Source of the DNA: an uncultured Bacteroidales bacterium
GTDB taxonomy: Bacteria; Bacteroidota; Bacteroidia; Bacteroidales; P3
Direction: 5' to 3'
Assembly (NCBI GenBank): GCA_900314925.1
Contig: OMXC01000016.1
Coordinates: 1 to 64,000, forward strand
Length of the DNA: 64,000 nucleotides
This document shows positions 32,356-40,955 of this stretch, piece by piece. A program made the position numbers and the translations under genes. A model generated the notes under the pieces. That model worked only from the letters and a program-made list of their open reading frames with translations. It did no database searches and was not told where the DNA came from. The first letter of the stretch is position 1. Each line of letters starts with the position of its first letter.

Positions 32356-34476
32356 TTATTGCTCCACCAGCGTCATTTCGTCAACCAGATGGCGTGCGCC
32401 GGCATACTTGTCGATGATGAAGAGGCAGTAGCGTATGTCGAGCGATATGTTGCGGCAGTAGGCGGGGTCGAAGAGCAGGTCGCTCATCGTGCCCTCCCAG
32501 CAGCGGTCGAAGTTGATGCCCACCAGCTGGCCGTCGGCGTTGAGCACCGGGCTGCCGCTGTTGCCGCCGGTGGTGTGGTTGGTGGCTATGAACGCCACGG
32601 GCAGCTCGCCCTTCTTGGTGGCGTAGTGGCCGTAGTCTTTCTTCTGCCACAGCTCTTTGAGCCTCGGCTCCACGCGGTAGTCATACACGTCGGGGTTCTC
32701 TTTCTCCATGATGCCGTCGATGGTGCTGTAGGCCGTGTAGTAGGTGGCGTCCTTGGGCTTGAAGCCTTCCACATGGCCGTAGGCCACACGCAGCGTCAGG
32801 TTGGCGTCCGGGAAGAAGTTGCTGTCGGGATACTGCTCCATCATGCCCTTGATGTAGGTGCGCATCAGGCGCTGTATGTTGTCGTTGGCCGTGCTGTGGC
32901 GCTGGCGTTTGTCGCCGCCGTAGCAGTAGTTGTATGCCTGGCTGAAGATCTGTACGGCGGGGTCGGTGCCGATGGCGTGGATCATCTTCTCGCGCTTCAT
33001 CGAGAGCACTTTCTCCAGCTTCTTGGGGTTGTTGAGTATAGACTTGGCATAGACCTTGTGCAGGGTGGCCTCCACCTCTGCGTCGGTGCTGTGCTTGAGG
33101 TTCATGTAGGGGGCGTAGCCGTGCTCCCACATGTAGAGGAATGTCTCGACGAAGATGGCCTCGTCGACGGGCGAGTGCTGGTCAAAGTCCTCGAAGTATT
33201 TCTCGCTGTCGGCGCGCATGCTCGTCACGAGCGCCGTGTCGCTGTTGCGCTGTATGCGGAAGAGGCGGTAGGCGCGCTGCATGAAGTCGCTGGCCATCAC
33301 GGCCTCGTTGAAGTATGTCCACTCAAGCGACACCTCGCGCAGCTGGGCGTAGTTGGCCTCCATGCTGTCGAGCACGTCGCGATACTGCGGCTTGTCCTTA
33401 GCCCACTGGCGGAACTGCTCTTCCTGCGCCATCTTCTGCTCCACGCCGTGCAGGCGCTCTATGCCGAGGCTCTCGCCCTGCCACTTCTTCCAGCCGTTGG
33501 CTATGCCGGCCACCCGCGAGGCGTATTTCAGCCTCTGCGCGGCGCTTTGGCGCATGGCGGCGTTGTAGTGGTCGAGGCGTATGGTGCGCAGCGCTATGCG
33601 CACGGGGTTCTCCTGGTTGGCGGCCAGGTCCACGTAGTCGTGCGTCACATAGCGCCGTGTCGTGCCGGGGTAGCCGAAGACAAAGGTGAAGTCACCCTCG
33701 TCGACACCCTTGAGGCTTATCTCCAGGTGCTTCAGCGGGCGGTAGGGCACGTTGTCCTTGCTGTAGGCGGCGGGTTTGTTGCTGCCGTCCACATACACGC
33801 GGAACATGCTGAAGTCGCCCGTGTGGCGCGGCCACATCCAGTTGTCCGTGTCGCCGCCAAACTTGCCTATGTTGCTCGGCGGGGCTCCCACCAGGCGCAC
33901 GTCGGTGAACACCTCGTTGACGTACATGAAGTACTGGTTGCCGTAGTAGAAGGGCTTGATCACTGCCTTGTAGTGCGTGCCTTCCGTGGCTTTGGCGCTG
34001 ACGGCCTTGATGTTGTTCTCTATGATGGTCTCGCGGTCGCCCTCGCTCATGCCCTCCGTCACGCCGTCGAGCACCTCCTTGGTGACATCCTGCATGTACA
34101 CCAGCCTCGTCACCGTCAGCCCCGGGCAGGGTATCTCCTGCTCGCGCGTCATGGCCCAGAAGCCGTTGGTCAGGTAGTCGTGCTCCACGGTGGAGTGTTT
34201 CACTATGTAGCTGTAGCCGCAGTGGTGGTTGGTGAGCACCAGGCCTTCGTCGCTGACGAACTCGCCCGTGCATCCGCCCCCGAAGAGCAGCACGGCATCC
34301 TTGAGCGATGCCTTGTTGATGTCGTAGATGTCCTGTGCCGTGATGTGCATGCCGGCTTTCTGCATGGCGGCCTGGTTGCGGCCCAGCAGCATGGGTATCC
34401 ACATGCCTTCGTCGGCGTGGCACACCGTGGGCGCCATCATCAGCGCCGCGGCGATAAGTGCTAACAGTCTTTTCAT
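32356..34476 (-). CDS. S46-family dipeptidyl-peptidase, DPP11-like
   Basis: 706 residues from ATG 34474-34476, with signal peptide MKRLLALIAAALMMAPTVCHA. Catalytic His85 is in LTNHHCGY and Ser640 in TTGGNSGSPVLN. The residue 18 after the Ser is Arg658 (GINFDRCWEG). In Porphyromonas gingivalis the triad is His85/Asp227/Ser655, and Arg673 (also Ser+18) gives DPP11 its Asp/Glu preference, while DPP7 has Gly there. The enzyme should therefore release N-terminal dipeptides with acidic P1 residues in the periplasm. It lies 48 bp before the C25 protease gene on the same strand, so the two may be coexpressed. Confidence 0.94.
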   Translation of the reverse strand: MKRLLALIAAALMMAPTVCHADEGMWIPMLLGRNQAAMQKAGMHITAQDIYDINKASLKDAVLLFGGGCTGEFVSDEGLVLTNHHCGYSYIVKHSTVEHDYLTNGFWAMTREQEIPCPGLTVTRLVYMQDVTKEVLDGVTEGMSEGDRETIIENNIKAVSAKATEGTHYKAVIKPFYYGNQYFMYVNEVFTDVRLVGAPPSNIGKFGGDTDNWMWPRHTGDFSMFRVYVDGSNKPAAYSKDNVPYRPLKHLEISLKGVDEGDFTFVFGYPGTTRRYVTHDYVDLAANQENPVRIALRTIRLDHYNAAMRQSAAQRLKYASRVAGIANGWKKWQGESLGIERLHGVEQKMAQEEQFRQWAKDKPQYRDVLDSMEANYAQLREVSLEWTYFNEAVMASDFMQRAYRLFRIQRNSDTALVTSMRADSEKYFEDFDQHSPVDEAIFVETFLYMWEHGYAPYMNLKHSTDAEVEATLHKVYAKSILNNPKKLEKVLSMKREKMIHAIGTDPAVQIFSQAYNYCYGGDKRQRHSTANDNIQRLMRTYIKGMMEQYPDSNFFPDANLTLRVAYGHVEGFKPKDATYYTAYSTIDGIMEKENPDVYDYRVEPRLKELWQKKDYGHYATKKGELPVAFIATNHTTGGNSGSPVLNADGQLVGINFDRCWEGTMSDLLFDPAYCRNISLDIRYCLFIIDKYAGARHLVDEMTLVEQ

Positions 34477-34506
34477 GTCGTTCTCTATTGTGTTATTTAC
34501 AAACTG

Positions 34507-34514
34507 CAAAGATA
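34507..34514 (-). promoter_or_regulatory. -7 box of the S46 peptidase promoter
   Basis: Minus-strand TATCTTTG (34507-34514), 31 bp before the start codon at 34476. No clear -33 TTTG at the expected distance. Confidence 0.55.
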
Positions 34515-34555
34515 CGAATAATTATCCAATTATTCGCCAGCGGCCATGCAAGTCG

Positions 34556-35299
34556 CTAATAATCAAATATTATTCTGCCGTCTGCGCGGTGTGCTTTCAC
34601 GCCGTAGACGGTGCCTATGTTCCCTTCCGTGAGGCCTTCGCCTATGGGGCCGTGGTAGAGGCAGCGGCCGTCGTGCAGCAGCAGCAGGTCGTCGCAGAAC
34701 TGCAGCGCCAGGTTCAGGTCGTGAATCACTATCATGGTGGTCTTCCCCTCGGCCTCCCTGAGCAGGCGCATCACTTCTATCTGGTGCGCTATGTCGAGGT
34801 TGCTCACCGGCTCGTCCATCAGCAGCACGGGGGTCTGCTGCGCCAGTGCGCGTGCTATCATCACCCGCTGCAGCTCGCCGCCGCTCATCTGCGCGGGCTT
34901 GGCGAAGCGCAGCTCCCAGGTACCCGTCTGCCGCATGCAGCGCTCCACGATGTCCCAGTCCTCCTGGCTCTCGTTCTGCAGACGGTGCTGCCATGGGTTG
35001 CGGCCCATGAGGACGGTCTCGAAGGCCGAGAAGTCGAAGTCGGTCTGCGCATGCTGGCGCACGAAAGCCACCTTCTGCGCCAGTTCGCGCGGACGGTAGC
35101 TGCCCACGTCGCGCCCGTCCACGGTCACCGTGCCGGCCGTGGGCTCCAGCAGGCCGCCTATGAGGCGCAGCAGCGTCGTCTTGCCGCATCCGTTGGGCCC
35201 CATCACCGCCGTGATGCGTCCTGCCGCGATGTCGGCGCTCACGTCGCGCAAAATCTCGCGCCCCCCATAGCTCATCGATATATGTTGCAGCCTAATCAT
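34556..35299 (-). CDS. Iron-complex/cobalamin-type ABC transporter ATPase (FecE/BtuD-like)
   Basis: 247 residues from ATG 35297-35299. Walker A GPNGCGKTT (about 34-42), Q-loop RQHAQ, signature MSGGELQR (about 137), Walker B VLLMDEP and H-loop VIHDLN. It powers import of Fe-siderophore, heme or cobalamin together with the FecCD-type permease encoded upstream. A 94-bp tract of short tandem repeats separates the two genes. No substrate-binding protein or TonB receptor is adjacent. Confidence 0.92.
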   Translation of the reverse strand: MIRLQHISMSYGGREILRDVSADIAAGRITAVMGPNGCGKTTLLRLIGGLLEPTAGTVTVDGRDVGSYRPRELAQKVAFVRQHAQTDFDFSAFETVLMGRNPWQHRLQNESQEDWDIVERCMRQTGTWELRFAKPAQMSGGELQRVMIARALAQQTPVLLMDEPVSNLDIAHQIEVMRLLREAEGKTTMIVIHDLNLALQFCDDLLLLHDGRCLYHGPIGEGLTEGNIGTVYGVKAHRADGRIIFDY

Positions 35300-35333
35300 T
35301 GTGTCATAATAGTTGCACCCCATTCATTTGTCT

Positions 35334-35427
35334 TAACTTCTTAACTCCTTAACTTCTTAACTCCCAACTCCTAACTCCTAACTCCTAACTCCCAACTCCC
35401 AACTCCCAACTCCCAACTCCCAACTCC
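35334..35427. repeat. Tandem heptanucleotide repeat (AACTCCT / AACTCCC)
   Basis: A run of 7-bp units AACTCCT and AACTCCC, with 8-bp TTAACTTC/TTAACTCC versions at the left. It abuts the stop codon of the permease gene and ends about 35 bp before the ATPase start. Shorter runs of the same unit (AACTCAT/AACTCCT) occur at 36390-36417 between the permease and dapB. Tracts of this length can expand or contract and so change spacing inside the operon. Confidence 0.85.
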
Positions 35428-36390
35428 TCAATACCCCTTCTTGTTCCTGTACAGCAGGTATATGAACAGCGGCGCCCCCACCATGGAGGTCAGCGAGCCC
35501 ACGGGCAGCTCGCTGGGGCGCAGCACGTAGCGCGCCAGGGTGTCGCACACCAGCACGAAGAGCGCTCCGCAGAGCATCGAGTAAGGCACCACGCGCCGGT
35601 TGTCGGGGCCTGCCACCAGGCGCACGGCGTGCGGCACTATCAGGCCCACGAAGCCTATCACGCCGCACGAGCTCACGGCGAAGGCCACCATCAGCGTCGT
35701 CGCCAGCAGCAGCACGCGCTTCACCTTCTCCACCTCGCAGCCCATGCTCTTGGCGGCCTCGCTGCCGGCAAGCAGCAGGTTGAGGTCGCGTCCGTACCAC
35801 AGCACCACGCCGATGCCCAGCGCCGCCACCGGCGCCAGCACCGCCACGTCGTTCCACGACGAGCTGCCGAAGCTCCCCATGGTCCAGAAGATGATGCTGT
35901 CCATCTTCTCCTGGTTGAGCACCATGAGGAACGAGATGAGCGCCGAGATGAGCAGCGTCAGACACACGCCCGTGAGCAGCAGTGTGGTGGTGTGCATGCG
36001 GTTGCCTATGGAGGCTATGCGGTAGATGAGCCACACCGTGGCCAGCGCCGCCGCCAGTGCCATGCCGCCCACGCCCCATGCCACGGCCTCCAGGCCCAGC
36101 AGTATGGCCACGGCGGCGCCCAGCGAGGCTCCGCTGCTGACGCCCAGCACGTAGGGGTCCGTCAGCGGGTTGCGGAAGATGCTCTGGTAGGCGGCGCCGC
36201 AGACGCTAAGCACGGCGCCCACCAGCACGCTCATCAGCACCCGCGGCAGGCGCAGGCGCCAGAAGATGGGCGACTGCATGATGTCCGCGGCCTTGATGTC
36301 CGCGGCCCCCAGCAGGCAGCTGCCAGCCATGGCTGCCAGCAGCAGCACCGCCAGCAGCACCATAACCCACGGATTGACCCTATTCTTCAT
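35428..36390 (-). CDS. FecCD/BtuC-type ABC transporter permease
   Basis: 320 residues with 9-10 predicted membrane helices. Family motifs: LRLPRVLMSVLVGAVLSVCG (about 46-65), NPLTDPYVLGVSSGASLGAA (about 74-93), GFVGLIVPHAVRLVAGPDNR (about 237-256) and the LPVGSLTSMVGAPLFIYLL end. BtuC-like permeases dimerise and pass metal chelates across the inner membrane. It lies 18 bp downstream of dapB and upstream of the ATPase gene. Confidence 0.93.
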   Translation of the reverse strand: MKNRVNPWVMVLLAVLLLAAMAGSCLLGAADIKAADIMQSPIFWRLRLPRVLMSVLVGAVLSVCGAAYQSIFRNPLTDPYVLGVSSGASLGAAVAILLGLEAVAWGVGGMALAAALATVWLIYRIASIGNRMHTTTLLLTGVCLTLLISALISFLMVLNQEKMDSIIFWTMGSFGSSSWNDVAVLAPVAALGIGVVLWYGRDLNLLLAGSEAAKSMGCEVEKVKRVLLLATTLMVAFAVSSCGVIGFVGLIVPHAVRLVAGPDNRRVVPYSMLCGALFVLVCDTLARYVLRPSELPVGSLTSMVGAPLFIYLLYRNKKGY

Positions 36391-36407
36391 AACTCATAAC
36401 TCCTAAC

Positions 36408-37085
36408 TCATAACTCAGAAATCATCTCCCTCATCGACAGCACCCCCTTCCGGCCCACTGTGTACTCCGCCGCCAGCAGGGCGCCGAGGGCCAGCCCCTC
36501 GCGGCTGTGGGCCTCGTGGGTCAGCGTGATGGTGTCTATCGCGCTGTCGTAGACCACCGTGTGCGTCCCCGGCACCTCGCCCTCGCGGATCGACTCTATC
36601 GGTATCTCGGCGGCGCTCCGTCCGCCGCTCTCCGCTATCTGGTTGCGCAGCGTCAGCGCCGTGCCGCTCGGGGCGTCGAGCTTGTGTATGTGGTGCGTCT
36701 CCGTGATGGACACGCTGTAGTCCTCCTTGCCGCGCATCAGCGCTGCCAGGTGCTCGTTGAGGGCGAACATGATGTTCATGCCGATGCTGAAGTTGCTGGC
36801 GGCGAAGAGCGTATGCCCGCCGGCCCTGCATTCGGCCTCCACCGCCGGGCGCTCGGCGTCCCAGCCCGTGGTGCCGCAGACCACCGGCAGCCCCGCCGCC
36901 CAGCAGCGCCTTATGTTGGCCACCGCCGTCGCCGGCGTGGTGAACTCTATGGCCACGTCGGCATCCATCTGCTCCGGCCATGGGTCGTCGCGGTCTATCC
37001 TGCAGGCCACCGTGTGGCCGCGTCCTGTGGCCATCGCCTCGATGGCGTGACCCATCTTGCCGTATCCTATCAGTGCTATCTTCAT
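36408..37085 (-). CDS. dapB: 4-hydroxy-tetrahydrodipicolinate reductase
   Basis: 225 residues from ATG 37083-37085. N-terminal NAD(P) motif IGYGKMGHAIE (residues 5-15), GTTGW (about 76-80), active-site region ITETHHIHKLDAPSGTA (about 132-148). It reduces HTPA to tetrahydrodipicolinate in the lysine/diaminopimelate pathway. The -7 box TATCTTTG lies 36 bp upstream. The following genes are an Fec-type transporter, with no pathway link evident. Confidence 0.96.
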   Translation of the reverse strand: MKIALIGYGKMGHAIEAMATGRGHTVACRIDRDDPWPEQMDADVAIEFTTPATAVANIRRCWAAGLPVVCGTTGWDAERPAVEAECRAGGHTLFAASNFSIGMNIMFALNEHLAALMRGKEDYSVSITETHHIHKLDAPSGTALTLRNQIAESGGRSAAEIPIESIREGEVPGTHTVVYDSAIDTITLTHEAHSREGLALGALLAAEYTVGRKGVLSMREMISEL

Positions 37086-37120
37086 GATGTTACGTTGAAA
37101 TGTTCCTATATTGCAAAATG

Positions 37121-37128
37121 CAAAGATA
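37121..37128 (-). promoter_or_regulatory. -7 box of the dapB promoter
   Basis: Minus-strand TATCTTTG, 36 bp before the dapB start, facing away from the ribBA promoter across copy C of the 11-bp repeat. Confidence 0.6.
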
Positions 37129-37176
37129 CGATTTTTTTCCGACATCGGCGCACCAACCCCCTTTTTTCACCCCGTT

Positions 37177-37275
37177 CCCCTACGGAGCCGGTACGGCATT
37201 TCAACGATACTTCAACGATACTTCTTCAGTAGTTCTTCAGTGCAGCACTGAAATACTACTGAAGAACTACTGAAA
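37177..37275. repeat. 11-bp-unit intergenic inverted repeat, copy C
   Basis: Nine consecutive 11-bp units: CCCCTACGGAG, CCGGTACGGCA, TTTCAACGATA, CTTCAACGATA, CTTCTTCAGTA, GTTCTTCAGTG, then CAGCACTGAAA, TACTACTGAAG, AACTACTGAAA. The right half is shorter than the left. It sits between the divergent dapB and ribBA promoters, so this copy cannot be a transcription terminator for either gene. Confidence 0.87.
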
Positions 37276-37355
37276 ACAGCTTAATATTTAGGCGTTAACC
37301 TCTGATTTCCATCCATGGTGCTTTTTCCCTGCTTCGTTGAACCAACTTTTTTTCG

Positions 37356-37363
37356 TATCTTTG
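37356..37363 (+). promoter_or_regulatory. -7 box of the ribBA promoter
   Basis: TATCTTTG at 37356-37363, 41 bp before the ribBA start. The predicted leader of about 35 nt is too short for an FMN riboswitch. Confidence 0.6.
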
Positions 37364-37404
37364 CGGCGTCGCTTTTGACGGTTATTTGTTAATACAACGT
37401 ATTT

Positions 37405-38613
37405 ATGGAATTTAAACTCAACACTATAGAAGAGGCTATCGAGGATTTCCGCGAGGGTAAATTCGTCATCGTCGTCGACGATGAGGACCGCGAGAACGAG
37501 GGTGACTTCATCATGGCCGCCGAGAAAATCACTGCCGAGCATGTCAACTTCATGCTCAAGAACGGCCGCGGCGTGCTCTGCGCCCCCATCACCGAGCAGC
37601 GCTGCCATGAGCTGCAGCTCGACATGCAGGTGCACGACAACACGTCGCTCCTCGGCACTCCCTTCACCGTCACTGTCGACAACCTCGAGGACGGCTGCAC
37701 GACGGGTGTGTCGATGCACGACCGCGCGAGCACCATCCGTGCCCTCGCCGACCCGAAGACCAAGGCCGAGCAGCTGGGGCGCCCCGGCCACATCAACCCG
37801 CTGCGCGCCCGCAACGGCGGCGTGCTGGTGCGCGCCGGCCACACCGAGGCGGCTGTCGACCTGGCGCGTCTGGCGGGTCTCTACCCCGCAGGCGCCCTCA
37901 TCGAGATCATCAACGACGACGGCACCATGGCCCGCATGCCGCAGCTGCAGGAGGTGGCCAAGCGCTTCGGCCTCAAGATAGTGACCATCAAGGACCTCAT
38001 AGCCTACCGCGTGGCCCACGAGACGCTGATACGCCGCGAGGAGGAGGTCTTCCTCCCCACCCAGTGGGGCAACTTCCAGCTCATAGCCTACACCCAGCTC
38101 GACAACGGCAACACCCACATGGTGCTCAAGAAGGGCGAGTGGAGCGAGGACGAGCCCGTGCTGGTGCGTGTGCATTCGAGCTGCGCCACGGGCGACATCT
38201 TCGGCAGCTGCAAGTGCGACTGCGGCGAGCAGCTGCACCGCGCCATGGAGATGATAGAGCACGAGGGCAAGGGCCTGATAGCCTACATGAGCCAGGAGGG
38301 CCGCGGCATAGGCCTCGTCAACAAGCTGCGCGCCTACCACCTGCAGGAGCAGGGCCTCGACACCGTCGACGCCAACCTTAAGCTCGGCTTCAAGGCCGAC
38401 GAGCGCGACTACGGCATCGGCGCACAGATACTGCGCGACCTGCATGTCAAGAAGATGCGCCTCATCACCAACAACCCCGTCAAGCGCACCGGCCTCGAGG
38501 GCTATGGCCTCGAAGTCACCGAGATAGTGCCCTGCGAGGTGAAGCCCAACCGGTACAACGAGCGCTACCTGAAGACCAAGCAGGAGCGCATGGGTCATAA
38601 ACTGCACATCTGA
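37405..38613 (+). CDS. ribBA: Bifunctional DHBP synthase / GTP cyclohydrolase II
   Basis: 402 residues. The N-terminal RibB domain (1-205) shows [18 protein letters not shown] (about 25-42), TGVSMHDRA and RPGHINPL. It makes dihydroxybutanone phosphate from ribulose 5-phosphate. The C-terminal RibA domain (206-402) shows the zinc-binding Cys set in [18 protein letters not shown] and the catalytic [13 protein letters not shown], opening the GTP ring at the first riboflavin step. Full length with both sets of key residues. Its stop is directly followed by the glycosyltransferase ATG. Confidence 0.97.
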   Translation: MEFKLNTIEEAIEDFREGKFVIVVDDEDRENEGDFIMAAEKITAEHVNFMLKNGRGVLCAPITEQRCHELQLDMQVHDNTSLLGTPFTVTVDNLEDGCTTGVSMHDRASTIRALADPKTKAEQLGRPGHINPLRARNGGVLVRAGHTEAAVDLARLAGLYPAGALIEIINDDGTMARMPQLQEVAKRFGLKIVTIKDLIAYRVAHETLIRREEEVFLPTQWGNFQLIAYTQLDNGNTHMVLKKGEWSEDEPVLVRVHSSCATGDIFGSCKCDCGEQLHRAMEMIEHEGKGLIAYMSQEGRGIGLVNKLRAYHLQEQGLDTVDANLKLGFKADERDYGIGAQILRDLHVKKMRLITNNPVKRTGLEGYGLEVTEIVPCEVKPNRYNERYLKTKQERMGHKLHI

Positions 38614-39543
38614 ATGCATGTAGGGATTGTCAAGGACGCCGTGCTGCCGGCGCAGCTCTACGGGGGCACCGAACGGGTGGCCTACGCGCTGGGGCGCGCC
38701 CTGAGCGCCATGGGCCACAAGGTGACCTTCTTCTGCCAGGCAGGCTCCTCGGCGCCCTTCGCCGACATCGTGGCCCTCGACCCGCAGCGGCCGCTGGCGC
38801 AGCAGATACCCGACGGCGTGGACATCATGCATTTCAACGACGTGGTGCCCGAGGGCTTCGACGCCCGACCCTATATCGTCACCATCAACGGCAACCTGCA
38901 GCGCCGCGCCGAGGTGCCGGAGATGGCGGTCTTCGTGTCGCGCAACCACGCCGAGCGGCACGGCTCGACGCAATATGTCTACAACGGGCTCGACTGGGAC
39001 GACTACCCGGCGCCCGACTTCACGCAGCAACGCAGCGGCTACCACTTCCTCGGCAAGGCCGCCTGGAGCGTCAAGAACGTGCGCGGCGCCATACGCATAG
39101 TGCGCTCCATCCCGGGGGCGCGCCTCCACGTCCTCGGCGGCACGCGCCTCAACTTCAAGATGGGCTTCCGCTTCACCCCCAGCCTGCGCATACGCTTCCA
39201 CGGCATGGTGGACAATGCGGGCAAGCGCGACTATATCTGCCGCTCGCGGGGGCTGGTGTTCCCCGTGCTGTGGGACGAGCCTTTCGGCCTCTGCCTCACG
39301 GAGAGCCTCTACTACGGCGCCCCGGTCTTCGGCACGCCGCGCGGCTCGCTGCCCGAGATAGTGATCCCCGAGGTGGGCTTCCTCGACATCGACGAGCAGG
39401 AAATCGCCGCCCACATGGCCGAGGGCCACTACTACAGCCCGCAGCGCTGCCACGAGTACGCCGCCGACCTCTTCGGCGCCGCACCCATGGCCCGCGCCTA
39501 TGTGGCCCTCTACGAGAAGGCCCTCGACGGCCGCCGCTGGTAG
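38614..39543 (+). CDS. GT4-type glycosyltransferase
   Basis: 309 residues. N-terminal Rossmann half with an LPAQLYGGTERVAYALGRAL motif (residues 11-30); C-terminal half with PVLWDEPFGLCLTESLYYGA (about 219-238) and GTPRGSLPEIV, the GT-B nucleotide-sugar-binding region. Shorter than usual (about 370), with a compact middle. It begins right after the ribBA stop (TGAATG), so translation is probably coupled. Acceptor and sugar unknown; a cell-envelope glycan role is the usual one. Confidence 0.85.
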   Translation: MHVGIVKDAVLPAQLYGGTERVAYALGRALSAMGHKVTFFCQAGSSAPFADIVALDPQRPLAQQIPDGVDIMHFNDVVPEGFDARPYIVTINGNLQRRAEVPEMAVFVSRNHAERHGSTQYVYNGLDWDDYPAPDFTQQRSGYHFLGKAAWSVKNVRGAIRIVRSIPGARLHVLGGTRLNFKMGFRFTPSLRIRFHGMVDNAGKRDYICRSRGLVFPVLWDEPFGLCLTESLYYGAPVFGTPRGSLPEIVIPEVGFLDIDEQEIAAHMAEGHYYSPQRCHEYAADLFGAAPMARAYVALYEKALDGRRW

Positions 39544-39647
39544 GCGCCAAAGTGGGGCGGTGGAGTTAAATAATGTTAAATATTCATGTGCCGTGAGCCT
39601 TTTTTACCCCGAAGAGGGGTTATTATAGTAAAGGCAAGTTCTCGCAC

Positions 39648-40169
39648 ATGGTCATAGAAGATCAGTTCAGACTCATGGTCAAGCGCCACGAGGGGCTTAT
39701 ACGCAGTGTGTGCGTGGGCTTATCGCGTGGCGACATGGATCTGTGCAGCGACCTGATGCAGGAGGCCGTGACGGGCATGTGGCTGCGCTTCACGCACCGC
39801 GAGGCGCGGATGTTTGCCGCTGCGCAGGGTGTGTGGGTCTACTGGCAGACGCACCATTTCGCTTCGCAGGCGCTGCGCCGCTGGAAGACCGGGAGCATGA
39901 CGCCGGGCGACGTGCCCGACGTGGCGGTGGAAGAGAGCGCCGAGGAGGCGCTGGCCCTGGAACTGGCGGCAGACCTCGCAGGGCGCGAGCGCCAGCTCTT
40001 CGACCTGCTGCGCCAGGGCTACCGCAACGAGGAGATGGCCGAACGACTGGGGCTGAGCCTGGCCACGACGAAGCGCGTGCGCGCCAGCATGCTGGCGTCG
40101 ATGCGGCGGCGTGCCGCGGCGCTGGGAATGACGACGGATACAAAACATAACGACGATGGAGAAGAATAA
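39648..40169 (+). CDS. ECF-type RNA polymerase sigma factor
   Basis: 173 residues. The sigma-2 region spans about 8-85 (HEGLIRSVCVGLSRGDMDLC, then SDLMQEAVTGMWLRF). The sigma-4 HTH spans about 110-160 (RERQLFDLLRQGYRNEEMAE, RLGLSLATTKRVRASMLASM). It heads a chain of four overlapping genes (overlaps of 14, 4 and 4 bp) and follows a small hairpin ACCCC-gaaga-GGGGT at 39606-39620. By analogy with other ECF operons the next membrane protein may be its anti-sigma factor. Target genes unknown. Confidence 0.85.
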   Translation: MVIEDQFRLMVKRHEGLIRSVCVGLSRGDMDLCSDLMQEAVTGMWLRFTHREARMFAAAQGVWVYWQTHHFASQALRRWKTGSMTPGDVPDVAVEESAEEALALELAADLAGRERQLFDLLRQGYRNEEMAERLGLSLATTKRVRASMLASMRRRAAALGMTTDTKHNDDGEE

Positions 40170-40455
40170 GGACAAGAAGGTGGATGTGGAGCTGCTGGTC
40201 GACAGCCTGCAGCGCCGCGCGGCTGCGGGCTGCCCCGCCACGGGGGTGGCCGACGGCCTAAGGGAATGGTACGGCAGGGCCTGGCGCCGTGTGGCCCGCA
40301 AGACGGCGGCCTGTTCCGTGGCGGCGGGGGTGGCGACGGTGGCCCTGGCGCTCACGCTGATGCCAGACATGCAATACAACTATATGGAAGGCGTCGGCAC
40401 CGACAGCCCGCAGGAGGTGTGCGCCAATATACAGGAGGTGCTGGGGGTGGTATGA
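40156..40455 (+). CDS. Small single-pass membrane protein, possible anti-sigma factor
   Basis: 99 residues. A charged cytoplasmic N-terminus (1-50) is followed by one membrane helix (ACSVAAGVATVALALTLMP, about 52-70) and a short outer tail with DSPQEVCANIQEVL. It overlaps the sigma factor gene by 14 bp and the next gene by 4 bp (ATGA). Size, topology and overlap fit an anti-sigma or sigma-tethering protein, but no known anti-sigma domain is visible. Confidence 0.65.
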   Translation: MEKNKDKKVDVELLVDSLQRRAAAGCPATGVADGLREWYGRAWRRVARKTAACSVAAGVATVALALTLMPDMQYNYMEGVGTDSPQEVCANIQEVLGVV

Positions 40456-40955
40456 AAAGGCGCTGTCTCATAGTGTCGATTGTCGTCCTGCTGTGTGCCG
40501 GCGGCTCCGTGCTGTGGAAGTATAGCGGCAGGCTGTTCCATGTCGGTAAAGTCAGCGACACATACTTGAAGTACAAGGACGTGCCAGGTGTGGATGCCAC
40601 CTTTGTGAAGGATTTTGCCATAAATGACAGCGTGTGTGTCGATGTAACGATATTGAAAGCGACAGATGAAAACGGTTGGGCTATGTTGCAGAAAGATTAT
40701 GACATAAAACCATATACGAAGGAAGTACTTGACATACTCGAGAAAAGCGGTGGGGTGAATAAGGTAGACATGAGATATATTGCGAAAGAAACGAACTGTA
40801 CACACAGGGACAGCACATTGTCATACAATGATATAGTAGCCATTTCCCGTGATGATTATATGGTTGCGGTGTTCTCAATAGATAGAAAAGAACAAGTAAA
40901 AGCAGTTTTCAGGCAACAGATAAAACAAATAACAATAAACACAAAAGAACCATGA
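40452..40955 (+). CDS. Membrane-anchored hypothetical protein
   Basis: 167 residues. An N-terminal signal anchor (CLIVSIVVLLCAGGSVLW) precedes a soluble extracytoplasmic domain of about 140 residues with mixed strands and helices (LSYNDIVAISRDDYMVAVFS). No motif recognised. Coupled to both neighbours by ATGA overlaps. Base composition drops from GC-rich to AT-rich within this gene, at about 40600, marking the left edge of the AT-rich stretch. Confidence 0.65.
   Translation: MKRRCLIVSIVVLLCAGGSVLWKYSGRLFHVGKVSDTYLKYKDVPGVDATFVKDFAINDSVCVDVTILKATDENGWAMLQKDYDIKPYTKEVLDILEKSGGVNKVDMRYIAKETNCTHRDSTLSYNDIVAISRDDYMVAVFSIDRKEQVKAVFRQQIKQITINTKEP

Noticed and set aside
35340..35430. Coding sequence reading through the heptamer repeat (repeating SWELGV-type peptide)
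   Set aside because: It is a translation of a simple repeat past the permease stop, with no start or domain.
37280..37404. FMN riboswitch upstream of ribBA
   Set aside because: The predicted leader is about 35 nt and shows none of the FMN element's conserved segments.
37288..39453. Long minus-strand open frame opposite ribBA and the glycosyltransferase
   Set aside because: Both plus-strand genes are clear families with promoter and coupling; the antisense translation is low-complexity and runs through the ribBA promoter.
39296..39550. Short antisense Arg/Gly-rich frames opposite the glycosyltransferase end
   Set aside because: Low-complexity products from GC-rich codons; no start context or motif.
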